From: Otatea glauca
Taxonomy: Eukaryota > Streptophyta > Magnoliopsida > Poales > Poaceae
Length of the DNA: 64,000 nt
Direction: 5' to 3'
Assembly (NCBI GenBank): GCA_036346275.1
Contig: CM070726.1
Span: forward strand, 28,989,410-29,053,409
The notes under the pieces were generated by a model. That model was given only the letters and a program-made list of their open reading frames with translations. It made no database searches and was not told where the DNA came from. The translations under genes were made by a program, and so were the position numbers. Below are positions 21,709-32,494 of this stretch, piece after piece (position 1 is the stretch's first letter; every line of letters begins with the position of its first letter).

Positions 21709-23871
21709 GGGGAGGCGGGTACCCCGAGATTCATCACCGCCCGCCGTCTCTATTGATCCAAGTGTCGTTCGCTGAGTCGCCACCATCGCCACTCAGGAGC
21801 TCGCTATTGTTTCTTCTCATGTCGCTGTCGGTGTTGCCGCACTTTCATTGCCACCCAGTGTTCGTTCGTCGCTTGGAGGAAGATTTGAGGCCTTCGTTCC
21901 AAGCCACACCCGTGTTGTCAGAAAACATCACCATTGGATCATTGAATCATCATGCCATCGTCGTTGTCTCCAGCGTCGGTGAAGATCTCCGCCGCCGCCT
22001 GGCCATCTTCGTCGGGCGAGCTGTCGTCTGTTCGATTCATGGCGAACTGCCAGGATTCCTCCACGTCGCAAACACCTGCATCCGTTCGATCTGGCCAATC
22101 TCGTGGATGCGCACCGCGTGTCGGTCATCGGCACGGGCGGCGCTGCTGCCAGTCATAATGCGACGTGTGTCGGGAGCGTGAAGCGAGGCGCCGTGGACCG
22201 CATCCATGATGGACCAGAGGAGGTCCCGTGGACCAAGTCCATGGACCACGCCACATGTCAGCATGCGAATGGTCCAGATTGATGCTCACGTAATAAAGCA
22301 ATTTTTAGTATAAAATAATTTGGTTTATTATTTGATTTTCAATTTTCTGATTTTTAGAATTTTGAGTCTTCGCTCAGCCCGTTCTCTCTCATACGAGCTC
22401 CGATTGAGGTGATTCAAATTTTTTAAAGATTTGTAAAATTGAGATCTATATAATGGTGAATTTTATTTGATTTTTGGAGTTTATTTGCTCTCTGTTTTGG
22501 TGTTTATTTGCTTTTCTCTCTCGATTCGCATAGACGTTGCGTTGTGAGACACATCAGAGGAGGATCCGTCAACCCAAGAGCAAGTTCCATAGCGAGACCA
22601 GGACCTTTGCCAAGGCAAGTTGTGCTTTGATCATGTTGAACCCATGTTTATAAAATCGTTATATTGTTTTACCCTATTGCATATTATTTCAAGTATACAA
22701 TTATTTCAAATTTAATTGGGACCTAGTTATTATTCCAATTTGATCTATACCCTACCTTGTGATTTGTACGCTATGATTATTTGTCACCCTAGATTGGTTC
22801 ATTATAGTTGGTTAATATTAAAATCAACATGGATGGTTAGACCGTGTTAGTTGCTTAGCCATGTCACATCATCACATGTACTTGAATCATCAATGTTTAA
22901 TCTTGACTAATGGAGTATGGGACATGATATGAATTGGTGTGTCATGTGTGGTCACACGATGAGATCGAGTTGTGGTGGCGAGGGATGTCACGCAACGATG
23001 TTGAATTGTTGATGGCACGTGGTGCTTGGTAATCAACTGGGGTGGTAATCACTTAGATTGGGGCAAGTGGCAAGGGGCGAGTATGCCAAGGTGTGCCCAA
23101 AGGGAAGAGGGTATGTGAAAGTCTTGCCTCGATCATCTTATGGACTTAACCTTGCAAGCCTTTGACCTGAGCCAATCATGCAACCACATGTCTGGTTTGG
23201 GACAGCCTAGCTGATTAATTTGTAATGTCTTAGCTTAGTACTATTACTGGTGGTGTGAGTCCCGAGTTATGGATCAACTCACATAGCGCAAGAGGGGGGG
23301 CCTGGATGTGGTAACTAGACCCATCAGTGTTGAAACCTTAGCAGGTAGTACTGGGTTAAGGCATGGCATTGTAAAGTCTTTGTTATAATCACTCGCCTTT
23401 GTGGTATATGGTTGTATCATGTGGGTAAAGTGCGTAACCTCTGCAGAGTGTAAATCTATTCAGATAGCCGTGCTCGCAGTATTGAGTAAGGCTCGGGAAT
23501 TACAGTCAAGAGTTACCTTAATTAAATGAAAACTTGGTTGGGATGGCAGGTTGCCATAAGAAAGGTTGAAACTTGACTTAGGATTGGAAACTTGGTTTAC
23601 TTGATAAATGTTGAAATTACTATTTAATGTTATTTGTTTTACTGTCTTTACAATCTATTATCATATTTGTTCATAAATGCTACTTTATTACAAAATAGCC
23701 ATGATAGCCTTTTCCTTTGGAATGAGCCTTGCATATAGCTATATAGAATTGCATTCTGTGCACAACTTGTTGAGTGCTTTCAAGTACTCACCTTGGCAAC
23801 AACCACAATCAACAGTTGAGGAGTCTACGCCTTTGTTGGAGGAGGAGTTCCAGGAGGACACGAGTCATTAG

Positions 23872-25510
23872 TGAAGGACCGAGATGGCGAACAGAGGGGG
23901 GTGAATGGTCGCAAATAAAATTTCCCCCAAAATACTCCAACAAAAACCTCGACAAGATCGCTCAAAGGAAATCGTGAAAACCCCGAAAAACTAGATAACT
24001 ATGTGTACCCCAAGCTTGCATGCATAAGTACCATAAAATATGTGGGGATTTTTGAGTCATAATACTAGTTGTCTAGTGTCCAAGATAAAGAGGAATCAAT
24101 CCAACTCTTGCTTTTAGAAAGAACATCAATTCAAATCACAAAAGTGACTTTCAGAAAAGCAAAAGCAGAATTTCCAGAACTTGTCCTCAATTTGAACAGG
24201 AGGTTGGTGGGTTTCTGTAGCTCATAAAATTTTGATAATTTTTCTCCCTATGAACATCAGAGTCGTGAATAACTTCACCAAATTTATCCTCAAAAAGCCT
24301 TACAGAAAAAACATGAAAAATTTAAGAACACAGTCAGTCAAGAACTTCGAGCAGAAAATTTGGGGCTCGGTTTTCACCTCATGGCACCCAAACGGTGCAA
24401 CAAGTGAACTCCAAACTTTTTCTGCAGGTGGATATCAGAGTCCCGCACCTCCTCCAATAAGAATCACTCAAAAATAATTTTTATAGATTTTTATAAAAAT
24501 CAAACACTGACTGCTGCGCGAAGAACAAGTTCTGAACAAAGTTGGAACTTGAAAGAAAAGATGTTCTCTACTCAATCCAAGAGTGCAAAAGAGATGTAAA
24601 ACCATATAGACACACTCAAAACATCCAAGATCAGCAGCATTTAGAAGGAGGGGAGGCAAATCCAAATTACATAAAAGTAAATTGCGAGAATGTAATTGCG
24701 GGAAAGTAAATGCTGAATTTAAATTGCGTAAAGTAAAGACATAATGTAAATGCGCAAAATAAATTCAGAAGTGGATGGATAAAACTTTAATTTCTGGAAG
24801 GAGAGGTTATAAAGCCTCACTTTCATGTGGGCAAAGCTCAAAGGAGCATTCACAAACCTCAAAACCTTTAAGGGAAGGAGGCTACCCCTCCACCCCTATT
24901 TATACTACTCTTGGGCCACCTACCACCCTTGGATGAGTCCCTCAACCCTAGAGCACTCATCTAAGGGCTAGGATTAACCCACACACACAGCCATGCAAGG
25001 GCTAACCCAAAACCCACACACATACCGGGTTTTCTTGCACGGTTTTCAAAGCATACTACCTAGACCCGCTAACCTATCAACTAGACCTCAATCCAACGGC
25101 CCTCATTGATCCACGCGACATCTAGCTAGCATCAACTCCTTTCCTTGTCTTCTTGACTTGCCCGGACTCCATCTCCGATCATCTTCCGGCGATCTCCCAA
25201 CCGTCTGGACCTCCGACGCTCCTCGCCTAGTCCCGGTCATCCTTCGCCTCACCATGACCTAGCACCGTCGTCCTGCAACCATCAAAAACAAGGAAACTCC
25301 TCACATAGCAATGCCCACAAAGATGTGAAATAGACCATCCAACTCATCTCTACCGCGTCCATACAACCGGTACTGCCACTCCTGGCGGAGACAACTCAAA
25401 TTGCTTCATTTTGAAAATCAATCCAAATCAAACTCAAACTTGAGCACACCTTGCTCAAATAAAGTCAAATACTCATCACAAACATGGATGGACCTCCACA
25501 TGGTCCTTCA
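23872..25510 (-). mobile_element. Solo LTR, family 2 (1639 bp), nested in the long LTR
   Basis: Ends are TGAAGGACC and GGTCCTTCA, with perfect 5-bp duplications ATTAG at 23867-23871 and 25511-25515. Near the left end it has CAGAGGGGGGTGAATGG, resembling the end of the SIRE-like LTRs in this window (GAGGGGGGTGAATAGG), so it is likely a relative in the same minus orientation. No internal coding region is present. It shares ends and parts of its body with 49044-51096. Confidence 0.88.
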
Positions 25511-25800
25511 ATTAGGGTCCGAGCCTTGTTAGTTGCCTGGGGTGAACTGATGAGTCATCTACGTTTTCTATTTCCGCTGCATAAGTCTTAGTTTTACTTC
25601 AAGTCTAGCCCTGCGTGGCTTAATAATGTAAGTTGGTCATAAGATCATACACTTAGGTATATCAATAAATGCAGTCTTATTATAATTATCATTATGTATG
25701 ATATGGTATTTACCAATTTTAAGCTGTGTGCACTAGCGTTGATCCTGGGACTAGTGCGGTAAACACAGTGGGTCTGAATTGGTGCATTCGGGTCCCGACA

Positions 25801-26816
25801 ACACGCTTTGACCCCCTTTTTATTGTTGCCCGACAAATTACCAAAGGCCAAGAAATCATTTATGGTGTTCCAATCAATGTTTCTCCATTGAGCCGAACCA
25901 ACGGAGTGTCTCAGCTTGCCATCTTCCTTTTGAAATTCATAATGCCAACGCAATAATTTTGCCTATTTGGGTTTGCAAACAACCGCTTCAAACAGGGAAT
26001 GATGGGCAAGTACCATAGTACCTTGGCCGGTGCCCTTTTAATAACCTCTTCACCACCGTTGCCCTGGCTCTTACGCTTCTTATCATTACGCTTCTTTTGT
26101 TTGTACCAGGGTACACCACAAACTAGACAAACGTGCAGTTCCTTATGCATGTTACGGTACAAGATGCAATCATTCGGACATGTATATATCTTTTATATTT
26201 CCATTCCCATGAGACATAGTAGCTTCTTCGTTTCATAAATGCTTGTTGGCAACTCGTTTCCCTTCAAAAGCACATCCAATAGAAGAACTAAAATTGCATT
26301 GAAACTTGTATCTGTCCAACGATGTTTTATATTTAGTTCGAACAATGCAAGGACCGAACCCAAATTGGTGTATTCCGCTTTGCAACCCGAGAACAATGGT
26401 TTGGCGTCGTCTTTCATCAAGCTTTTAAACTTTTCAAACTCTCTTCTCGTTTAATTTTTCTCCACATTCCGCAACATTTGCTCTAAATTGTCCTCCTCAA
26501 ATATATTACACTGCAACTCGTGATCGGGTTCCAGCATATTTTCGTTGCATATCGGATGGGTACTACTTGTCTCCCCATGATGGATCCAACACGTGTAATT
26601 CCTCACGAAGCCACATCGAATCAAGTGGTCTTCAATTTGAACTGAGTTGTTAAATCTCCTGAGATTGGTGCAATCAAAGCAAGGATAATATATGCAGTTT
26701 ACACCCCTCTTCACCATGTCTTCTTCTGTAATTTTTTTGAACTCCTTAAAACCCCTCTGAAATTCAGCACTCACACGACTTTTCTGATACATCCATTCTT
26801 CACGGTCCATTTGCAA
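25801..26816 (-). pseudogene. CACTA (En/Spm) transposase, N-terminal half
   Basis: The 26816-26451 frame is the transposase-associated domain: DREEWMYQKSRVSAEFQRGF and KEFKKI, with CIYYPCFDCTNLRRF and CGFVRNYTCWIHHGE. Then 26420-26193 (ELNIKHRWTDTSFNAILVLL, ELPTSIYETKKLLCLMGMEI), 26162-25911 (CLVCGVPWYKQKKR, PAKVLWYLPIIPCLKRLFAN) and 25953-25801 (MRWHYEFQKEDGKLRHSVGS, AQWRNID, then NDFLAFGNLSGNNKKGVKAC). Several frame breaks are present. Between AQWRNID and NDFLAFGNLSG, plant TNP2 proteins normally have about a hundred residues including the LSTDGMNPF-type acidic motif; here they are missing, so the catalytic core is deleted. Confidence 0.88.
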
Positions 26817-27243
26817 TTAAACTACGCATAATAAATTAGGGAAAAACTAGATCGACAACTAGCTATTTCAAATATTGAGACATTATTTAATTACTTTTGC
26901 AAAATAGAAAATAGGTTCCAAGATATATAATTTTGCTCCCGATACCTTCTTCCCTACTTAAGAGCTTTCAGTTCGCTACTCAGGAGACATACATTCAAAA
27001 CATCAACAATGATATCGAATTACCTAATGCATTAAGCTTGAAATTCGTTTGACTTCAACCCTTCGGTTTGCACCGGGGCCGTCTGCTGCACCAAATGGCG
27101 ATACAGACTCCTTACAAAACAAAATAAGGGTAGAAGCATTAACAATTGAATGATCTTGAAGAAACGTCTATTTGTTAACCAACTAATTAATTACATACTA
27201 GCAATAATCCCTAATCTCTAATTAGGTTATGTCCTAATCTCAT
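26817..27243. other. 5' flank of the CACTA transposase
   Basis: No gene is recognised. The sequence is AT-rich, with a moderately GC-rich patch at 27060-27110. It probably belongs to the CACTA leader or intron. Confidence 0.4.
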
Positions 27244-27451
27244 TCGAGGATATATGGTTCAGACAATTCCTAAGCTGTTGTACAACTCCAGTGAAACTTT
27301 CGGCAGCATCTCCCCGTTGTTCTCTAAATGCACGTCTCGACAACAAGTCAAGAGGGGTGCATATTTGGAGAGCACCAGAGAGATGCTACCAAAACTTTCT
27401 TCGAAGTTGTACAGCAACTTAGGAACTAGTCCGAACCACATATCCTCGAAC
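27244..27451. repeat. Inverted repeat with ~75-bp arms
   Basis: Left arm 27244-27322 (GAGGATATATGGTTCAGACA...GGCAGCATCTCC) and right arm 27378-27451 (GAGAGATGCTACC...GAACCACATATCCTCG) are imperfect reverse complements around a 55-bp loop. It lies upstream of the CACTA transposase; no protein is recognisable. 27452-27880 is AT-rich and shows no gene. Confidence 0.75.
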
Positions 27452-28044
27452 TGTCCAAAAAACCTAGACAATTCGAGAGTACTTGCTTATAAATATACAA
27501 TTTCAGCATATTTATAAACAAACACCCTTGAACGGTAGATGTAGGTTACGCAATCTAAACTCTAACATTTATCATATTACATCAATAATAATTCCATATT
27601 AACACGAGAGTACTACAAAGATAATTAAATGGATGTGTGTTTATCAAATAAAGGGTCTGAAATCTGATAGGATACACACAATTCCAGTGCAACCTACACT
27701 CTCTTTGCGACATATCGAATTACCTAGTGCAAAATTGAAGTGGTTTGAAGGAATGCTAACCTTTTGAAGAAAACCGCAACTGAGGAAAAATTGAGGGGAA
27801 ATCTCCTCAAGCTAGGGCTTCAACTTTACCCTCTTAACACCCAACTTCGAGGATTTCATAATTTCTCACCTAAGTATTGCTTCCAACTAGAGTATGTGGT
27901 GTTTTTTGGGGTGACAGCAGTTTTTTTTTGCTTCTAGAACAATAACAGATGAGAGTTCAGTCCAAGGGTATATACGCCGAGTGTATATAAGGCTGGTCAA
28001 GCGCTCTGCTTGGGCGGTCACCATTTGAGCCGCCAGCCAGCCAA

Positions 28045-28185
28045 GCCAAAGAGAAGATAAGGGAAAGAGGAGAGAAAAAAGAGAAGAAGAAGGGGAGGAG
28101 GAGGAGAAGGAGAGGAGAAGAGAATGAGAAGGAGAAGGGGGAGGAGGAGGAGGAGGAGAAGGGGAGGAGGAGCAAGAAAGTCTTC
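28045..28185. repeat. GA-rich simple-sequence tract
   Basis: A purine tract of GAGGAGAAG, GGAGGAGG and GAAAAAAGAG units. Minus-strand proline/serine frames across it are artefacts of composition. Confidence 0.85.
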
Positions 28186-28227
28186 TGTATTTTTTCAAGT
28201 AATTTTTTTCTCAGTTGAATTATAATT

Positions 28228-28530
28228 TGAAAATACGACTTAGTGACCAGATTAAATAGATTTATAAATAAGTGTGTAGAGTAGCAATAGTTGTTCAGAT
28301 ATAGGACTTAGCGACCATATTAATTAGATTGTAAGTAATTAGTTGTGTAAAGTAGAAATAGTTATTTAGATAGATACATGACTTAGCGACAAGATTAATT
28401 AGGTTTGTAGGTAATTAGCTGTGTAGAGTACCAATAGTTTTTTTAGATGCACTATTTAGTGATTAAATTAATTAGATTTGTAAATAATTAGCTGTGTAGA
28501 GTAGCAATAGTTATGTACACATATATATAA
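28228..28530 (+). repeat. ~85-bp tandem repeat, about 3.5 units
   Basis: Each unit has ACTTAGCGACCA/AAGATTAATTAGATTTG, TAATTAGCTGTGTAGAGTA and GCAATAGTTATTTAGAT. Units start at about 28232, 28307, 28379 and 28454. AT-rich and non-coding, at the left edge of the second Mutator-like relic. Confidence 0.8.
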
Positions 28531-28997
28531 GTATTTTTAGATTGGTACCTGCATGTATTGTTTCGTATTGATCGAATTGGACATGCAAAATTGTGAAAAG
28601 TATGCGGGGTAGTCGCCAGGTGTTGTCCTTTGTTTGTCGTAGCTCGCCGATGCGCCCAGATCGAGCCAGCCATCATAGGCTGCCTTCGTTACTCCGCCAG
28701 CCCTAGTACGGCCTACTAGGACCATTTGGGGACAAGCACCTGACCAGCTGACATATCCATCTGGACATGTTCAGCGTTAGAGGAGGCCAGGGACCACATG
28801 AGGCATCGCATCGCGCAAGAACCATGGCTAGTGTTTTTGCTTTCTTAACTTATGTACTATTACATGTCAAACTCTTTAGACTTTGTATTTTTGTATTCAA
28901 TTCTTCCTCGCTTATCAATTTGTTACTTCGTATTGCCCAATTATCTGTGTGTGCACGCTCACGAGTAACGAACGATTGTCGATAATGATAACAATGG

Positions 28998-29390
28998 ACA
29001 TGACAACACAGTCTCACTTGGTTTACCACATCGAACACGCTATGGTAGGGCGAATTGACCACACGAAGTCAGCATCTATGTCAGGCCGATTGGACGACTC
29101 GAAGCCAGCAACTTTGTCAGGACTATTGGACAACACACAATCATCAGCTTTTTCAGACCGATTGTACAACACACTGCCTATTGCTTTGTCATCCCGATTT
29201 GATAACACGTAGCCCCCGCTTTCTCTGAGCGAAGTGACAACACACTAGCTATTTCTTTGTTAGATCGATTTGACAACACTTTGCCCACCGCTTTCTCAGA
29301 CCGAAGCAACAATACGTTGCAGCCAACTTGGTTAGACCAAAGTGAGGATACGTTACCCCCACTCTATTAGACTAGCACCGACTACACACT
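28998..29390 (+). repeat. Degenerate ~43-bp tandem array, relic 2
   Basis: Eight or nine units of the pattern CAGACCGATTGGACAACAC, with CCTACCGCTTTGTCAG-like parts, end just before a TATA box at 29394. They correspond to the array at 15525-15790. Confidence 0.75.
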
Positions 29391-29393
29391 ACC

Positions 29394-29400
29394 TATAAAA
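29394..29400 (+). promoter_or_regulatory. TATA box of the GRF-type ORF
   Basis: TATAAAACCACC, 61 bp upstream of the ATG at 29455, in the same context as the TATA box at 15800. Confidence 0.6.
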
Positions 29401-29454
29401 CCACCGGCCACCTAGGCAGCACTTCTTCAATAGCCCAACCTCCACTCCATTGCA

Positions 29455-30228
29455 ATGATAGACAGAGGAGGCACCTCAAGCAGTGGGAGGGGTAGATGGG
29501 GAAGACGGGGTTAGACCACATCTCGAGGCACCGACCCTTCATGCTTTCGAGGCCGCGATCCTTCACTCAAGGCCCATGAAATCTACGATCCCCAAGACCC
29601 TAACCCTCCAGCCCAGATCTTCCCATTCGAACATGGGACTACTACATCCCCAAAAATCCAATCCACAACACCCTCCCACTCCACTCCACCCCCTGAAGTG
29701 GCCGACATGCAAGCACGACCTCGACGCCGTTGTGTAGGTTTGCGACGAGTCCAATTCCAATCCAAGATGTCATTTCTACCGATGCCCTCTATTCATGGTA
29801 ACCGCTACAACTCTTACATACCATTTGGTGCATGTCTCGCTATATGATACGTACTCTTGCAGTCCGAGGATTGCAAATTCACTGAATGGATGGACGAGCC
29901 GTTTCTCTTATATGCCGAATGTTACATCTACAAATTGCTGGTACGCCTTGATGAAAAGGGAGATGGGCTCACCGATGTCAAGAATGAGAACGAACAGCTC
30001 CGCAGGCAAAACTTGGAGTTCCAGACCTAGAACGACGACCTACACCGTCAAAAGCTCAAGGAGAGGAACAATGAGGAGGTCGTCCACCTTGGCAGCGACT
30101 ACTACACTTACTGCTGCTACGTCAATGCTAGCTGCAGTTGTGCTTGCCACTACTGTGACCAACAGCCCTGTCCACGCCGTCCTGAAGATCAACACTTCCT
30201 GTGGATGCTGTACAGTTACCCATTTTAG
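29455..30228 (+). pseudogene. GRF-type zinc finger protein of Mutator-like relic 2
   Basis: Two exons joined by a GT-AG intron (29798-29862). The first frame starts MIDRGGTSSSGRGRWGRRG and shifts; the 29483-29737 frame is proline-rich and ends WPTCKHDLDAVV at a TAG. Directly after that stop the same frame gives VCDESNSNPRCHFYRCPLFM, and exon 2 begins SEDCKFTEWMDEPF: together the C-x-H...C...C spacing and the W of a GRF zinc finger. Exon 2 continues as a charged, probably coiled-coil tail (LRRQNLEFQT), has a second TAG at 30028-30030, and reads on to TAG 30226-30228. Two single-base nonsense changes and one shift make it a recent pseudogene. Small GRF proteins are common passengers in plant transposons. 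Confidence 0.65.
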
Positions 30229-30654
30229 CCTTAACGTCCTCCACCCATAAAGCGTAGTCCATCCCGCCCTTTTATAATTCCAAAAGACTCATTTGTATCA
30301 TACTTTTGTCCATGTTCATTGCTTTGTCGCCATTTGTACCGTCCAAAGTACCAACGCGAACATAGCATCGAACCAAATTGTATGCGCCATGTAATCCCGC
30401 CGTTTATTATCAAATGGTATATTTTATTCATTCTGTTATTTTTGAACATTAAACATGCAATAACTTTACCAGTTTCGAGCACAACATCAATGGATGTGAC
30501 AACACAGTCCAACCTGCTTTACCACATAGAACATACAACACGCAAATACCCTCCTTCCCTACATGTTACTATCAAAAAAAATTCACCAATCATAATAGCC
30601 TTCCAGCCTACCTCCTTGTCGCTGTTCAAAATGGCAACACAGTTTTGTCTCCAA

Positions 30655-31060
30655 TCATAATAGCGATATAGTTCTGTCGCTAATAACACTCGTGACTAAC
30701 ATCCTACGCAGCATCCACATCATCAAGTCGCCATTTTTTTCTGGCGATAGTACTATGTTGCTATTTTCAACGGCGACAGAGGTATACTTCTGTAGTTTTA
30801 TTTTCAGCGTATTATTTTGTACTTTTAGATTTTTCATGTATTATTTAGAAAAAAATTCAAGCGTACAAACTCTCTGTCGCAGTGTTGCCATTTGAAATAT
30901 CAACAAAGAGTTTGTCGATATTTGATTCAAATGTCGACAGAGAGACTGTCGCTATTTCAAATGTCGACAGGTGGGTATTGTTGTAAATTTTTGGATTGGC
31001 ATATTATATTTGTAATTTTTTATAAAATATTATTTAAAAAAACTCCCACGTATCTAGACA
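30655..31060. repeat. Subterminal inverted repeats, end of relic 2
   Basis: Motifs of the type TGTCGC...GCGACA and CAAATGTCGACAG alternate in orientation at 30662-30780 and 30872-30972, followed by GTTGTAAATTTTTGG and GGCATATTATATTTGTAA. The last 90 bp line up with the end of relic 1 (17425-17510). Confidence 0.65.
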
Positions 31061-31239
31061 TGGCTGAAGGCTAAGTATCGGGACTTTTTTTTCTGAAGGC
31101 CTGAGCAGTTTGTTCTTTGTTGGGTTCTCTGGTTTGTGCAGGGCCGTCCGATGAGGGAGAGGCAGCTTAGCTCGGCCGAATTAGTTGAGTGCAGCGGCTG
31201 GCAAAATTTAAATGGCCTGGCCCATTTAATCATCAATTC

Positions 31240-32350
31240 TGTATATTTGATCATACTGCTCTGGGCTGCGCTAGACAGCAATTGGGTCATAACACAGACG
31301 GACCGCCCTCCTAATGTAACTTTTTTTCTTTCTTCCTTCAATTTTTCCCTTAAATACTGAAATGACCCTGAATCCGTCTATCGGCTGTGGTGAATCTGAA
31401 GGTTGCCTAATAAAAACAAGAGATGTGCTTCAATACTTTTCTTTTTTACAGTTGCATAATTATTAATGTATGAATGAAGGGTAGATGGAAATTACTTACC
31501 CCTTTCTTATTTCAATATTTGTGCAATTTGTATTAGAAAAGAAAGCATTGAAGCACTACTCTAGAAACAAGCATTTGGAAAAAGGTGGAAAGACTTTTTG
31601 AGATAGAGGGGCTTGTATGCTATTTCTTTCTTAAACACGAGTCATGCGTTGCGCTACAAACACCCCGTGTGTTGCTTCGCCTGCAGGCTAGCAGGTATGC
31701 AAGGAAGGAAATCACACTCCAAGCATTAACCACCACCCCCGCCGCCCAAATCACTACCCAAACCCATCGTTTTCTGACTCTGTTCTTTTCTCCCTTTATT
31801 TTCTTCGATACTAAACTGACCCTAAATCTGACTATAAAGGTTACATAAGAAAAACAATCATAATGCAAAAGTGCAAGGACTTTTTGATAATTTTCAAATA
31901 TAGGACTTAACTGCTAATTCAAATCACACGTCACACTACGTACACTTTGATGTTAATTCAACAGTGGCATTCGAGGCAATGTTTCCGCTTTTATTGGATG
32001 GTGTTGCCAAGGAATGAAAATCATTACCCCCACTGGACATCCGTGCACCTTCTAATGTAGCTTTGTTGTCTTCTCCGTTTATTTTGTTTAATCATGAACT
32101 AACCCAAAATCCAACTATTGTGCTTCCCAAATCTAGAGATTACAAGACAAACAAGCATATATGCAAAAAATGAAAACTTTTTATTGCTTTTCATATTGGG
32201 GGCTTAAGTCCTAATTCTTTTTAAAAAACGAGTTACGTGTCACACTACAGAACACTTTCGCTAGTAAGCCAGTCACATGTCGCACTGCAGACAATTCGGG
32301 TGTTGCTTCGACAGTAAGCAAATTACGTGTCGCACTACAGATACTTTGAA
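31240..32350 (+). repeat. Three diverged tandem segments upstream of the small gene
   Basis: A block with TTTCTCCxTTTATTTT, ACTAAACTGACCCTAAATCTGAC and AAAAACAATCATAATGC-like sequence recurs at about 31310-31420, 31785-31870 and 32070-32170. Each is followed by a TTCATATTxGGGxCTTAA block at about 31895 and 32195 in the last two. Units of ACGTGTCGCACTACAGA recur at 31927, 32230, 32276 and 32325. No gene is seen in 31060-32490. Confidence 0.55.
31425..31556. mobile_element. MITE-like hairpin element (GTGCTTCAAT ends), 132 bp
   Basis: Starts GTGCTTCAATACTTTTCTTT and ends AAAGAAAGCATTGAAGCAC, an inverted terminal repeat of about 15 bp with further partial pairing inwards. A shorter relative sits in intron 10 of the transporter gene (38129-38183). 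No target duplication is obvious. Confidence 0.65.
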
Positions 32351-32387
32351 TATTACTTCGCCAGTGATATCTAAGGCAACTTTCCCT

Positions 32388-32394
32388 CTATTTA
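32388..32394 (+). promoter_or_regulatory. Possible TATA-like box of the small gene
   Basis: CTCTATTTAAGGG, about 105 bp upstream of the ATG at 32495. It is followed by a short pyrimidine-rich leader ending CCCTAACAATGG. Weak evidence from position and composition only. Confidence 0.4.
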
Positions 32395-32494
32395 AGGGCG
32401 TCGTGGACGAAAGAAAAGCACACATCTCCACATTACCTTAATAACCCATCCCCACCAACCCTTCCATCGCTAATAGCCCCCCTAAACCCTAACA

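Larger units (their letters stand above)
20972..25800 (+). mobile_element. Long LTR insertion (Tekay/Del-like, probably a solo LTR)
   Basis: It starts TGTAATATCCCAAAAATTTT and ends GGTCCCGACA, flanked by ACACA (20967-20971) and ACACG (25801-25805), a target duplication with one mismatch. The flanks join one CACTA reading frame (VKAC / PICEEE), so the ends are well placed. Without the nested solo LTR its length is about 3.2 kb. It has a TATA box at 21702 and no gag-pol coding, consistent with a solo LTR of a chromovirus with long LTRs; lineage is inferred. A GC-rich part (21300-22250) has open frames without protein resemblance. Fragments of the same LTR family lie at 43855-44435 and 52105-52680. 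Confidence 0.75.
28590..31060 (+). mobile_element. Mutator-like relic 2 (shares promoter and end with relic 1)
   Basis: 28735-28835 matches the end of the PMD gene of relic 1 (compare GACCAGCTGACATATCCATC with 15303-15322, and GGACCACATGAGG with 15352-15364). Then come the ~43-bp array, a TATA box, a new ORF and a 3' end with GTCGCC/GGCGAC inverted motifs like those at 17268-17440. PMD coding and transposase are absent on the left. The left boundary is not defined. The PMD remnant at 28590-28780 is too short to annotate separately. Confidence 0.6.

Noticed and set aside
21753..22181. 142-codon frame in the GC-rich part of the long LTR
   Set aside because: Located just after the LTR TATA box in a GC-rich leader; long frames in several phases and both strands there, with no protein resemblance.
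27887..28198. Proline/serine-rich minus-strand ORF
   Set aside because: Product of the GA-rich simple repeat at 28045-28185.
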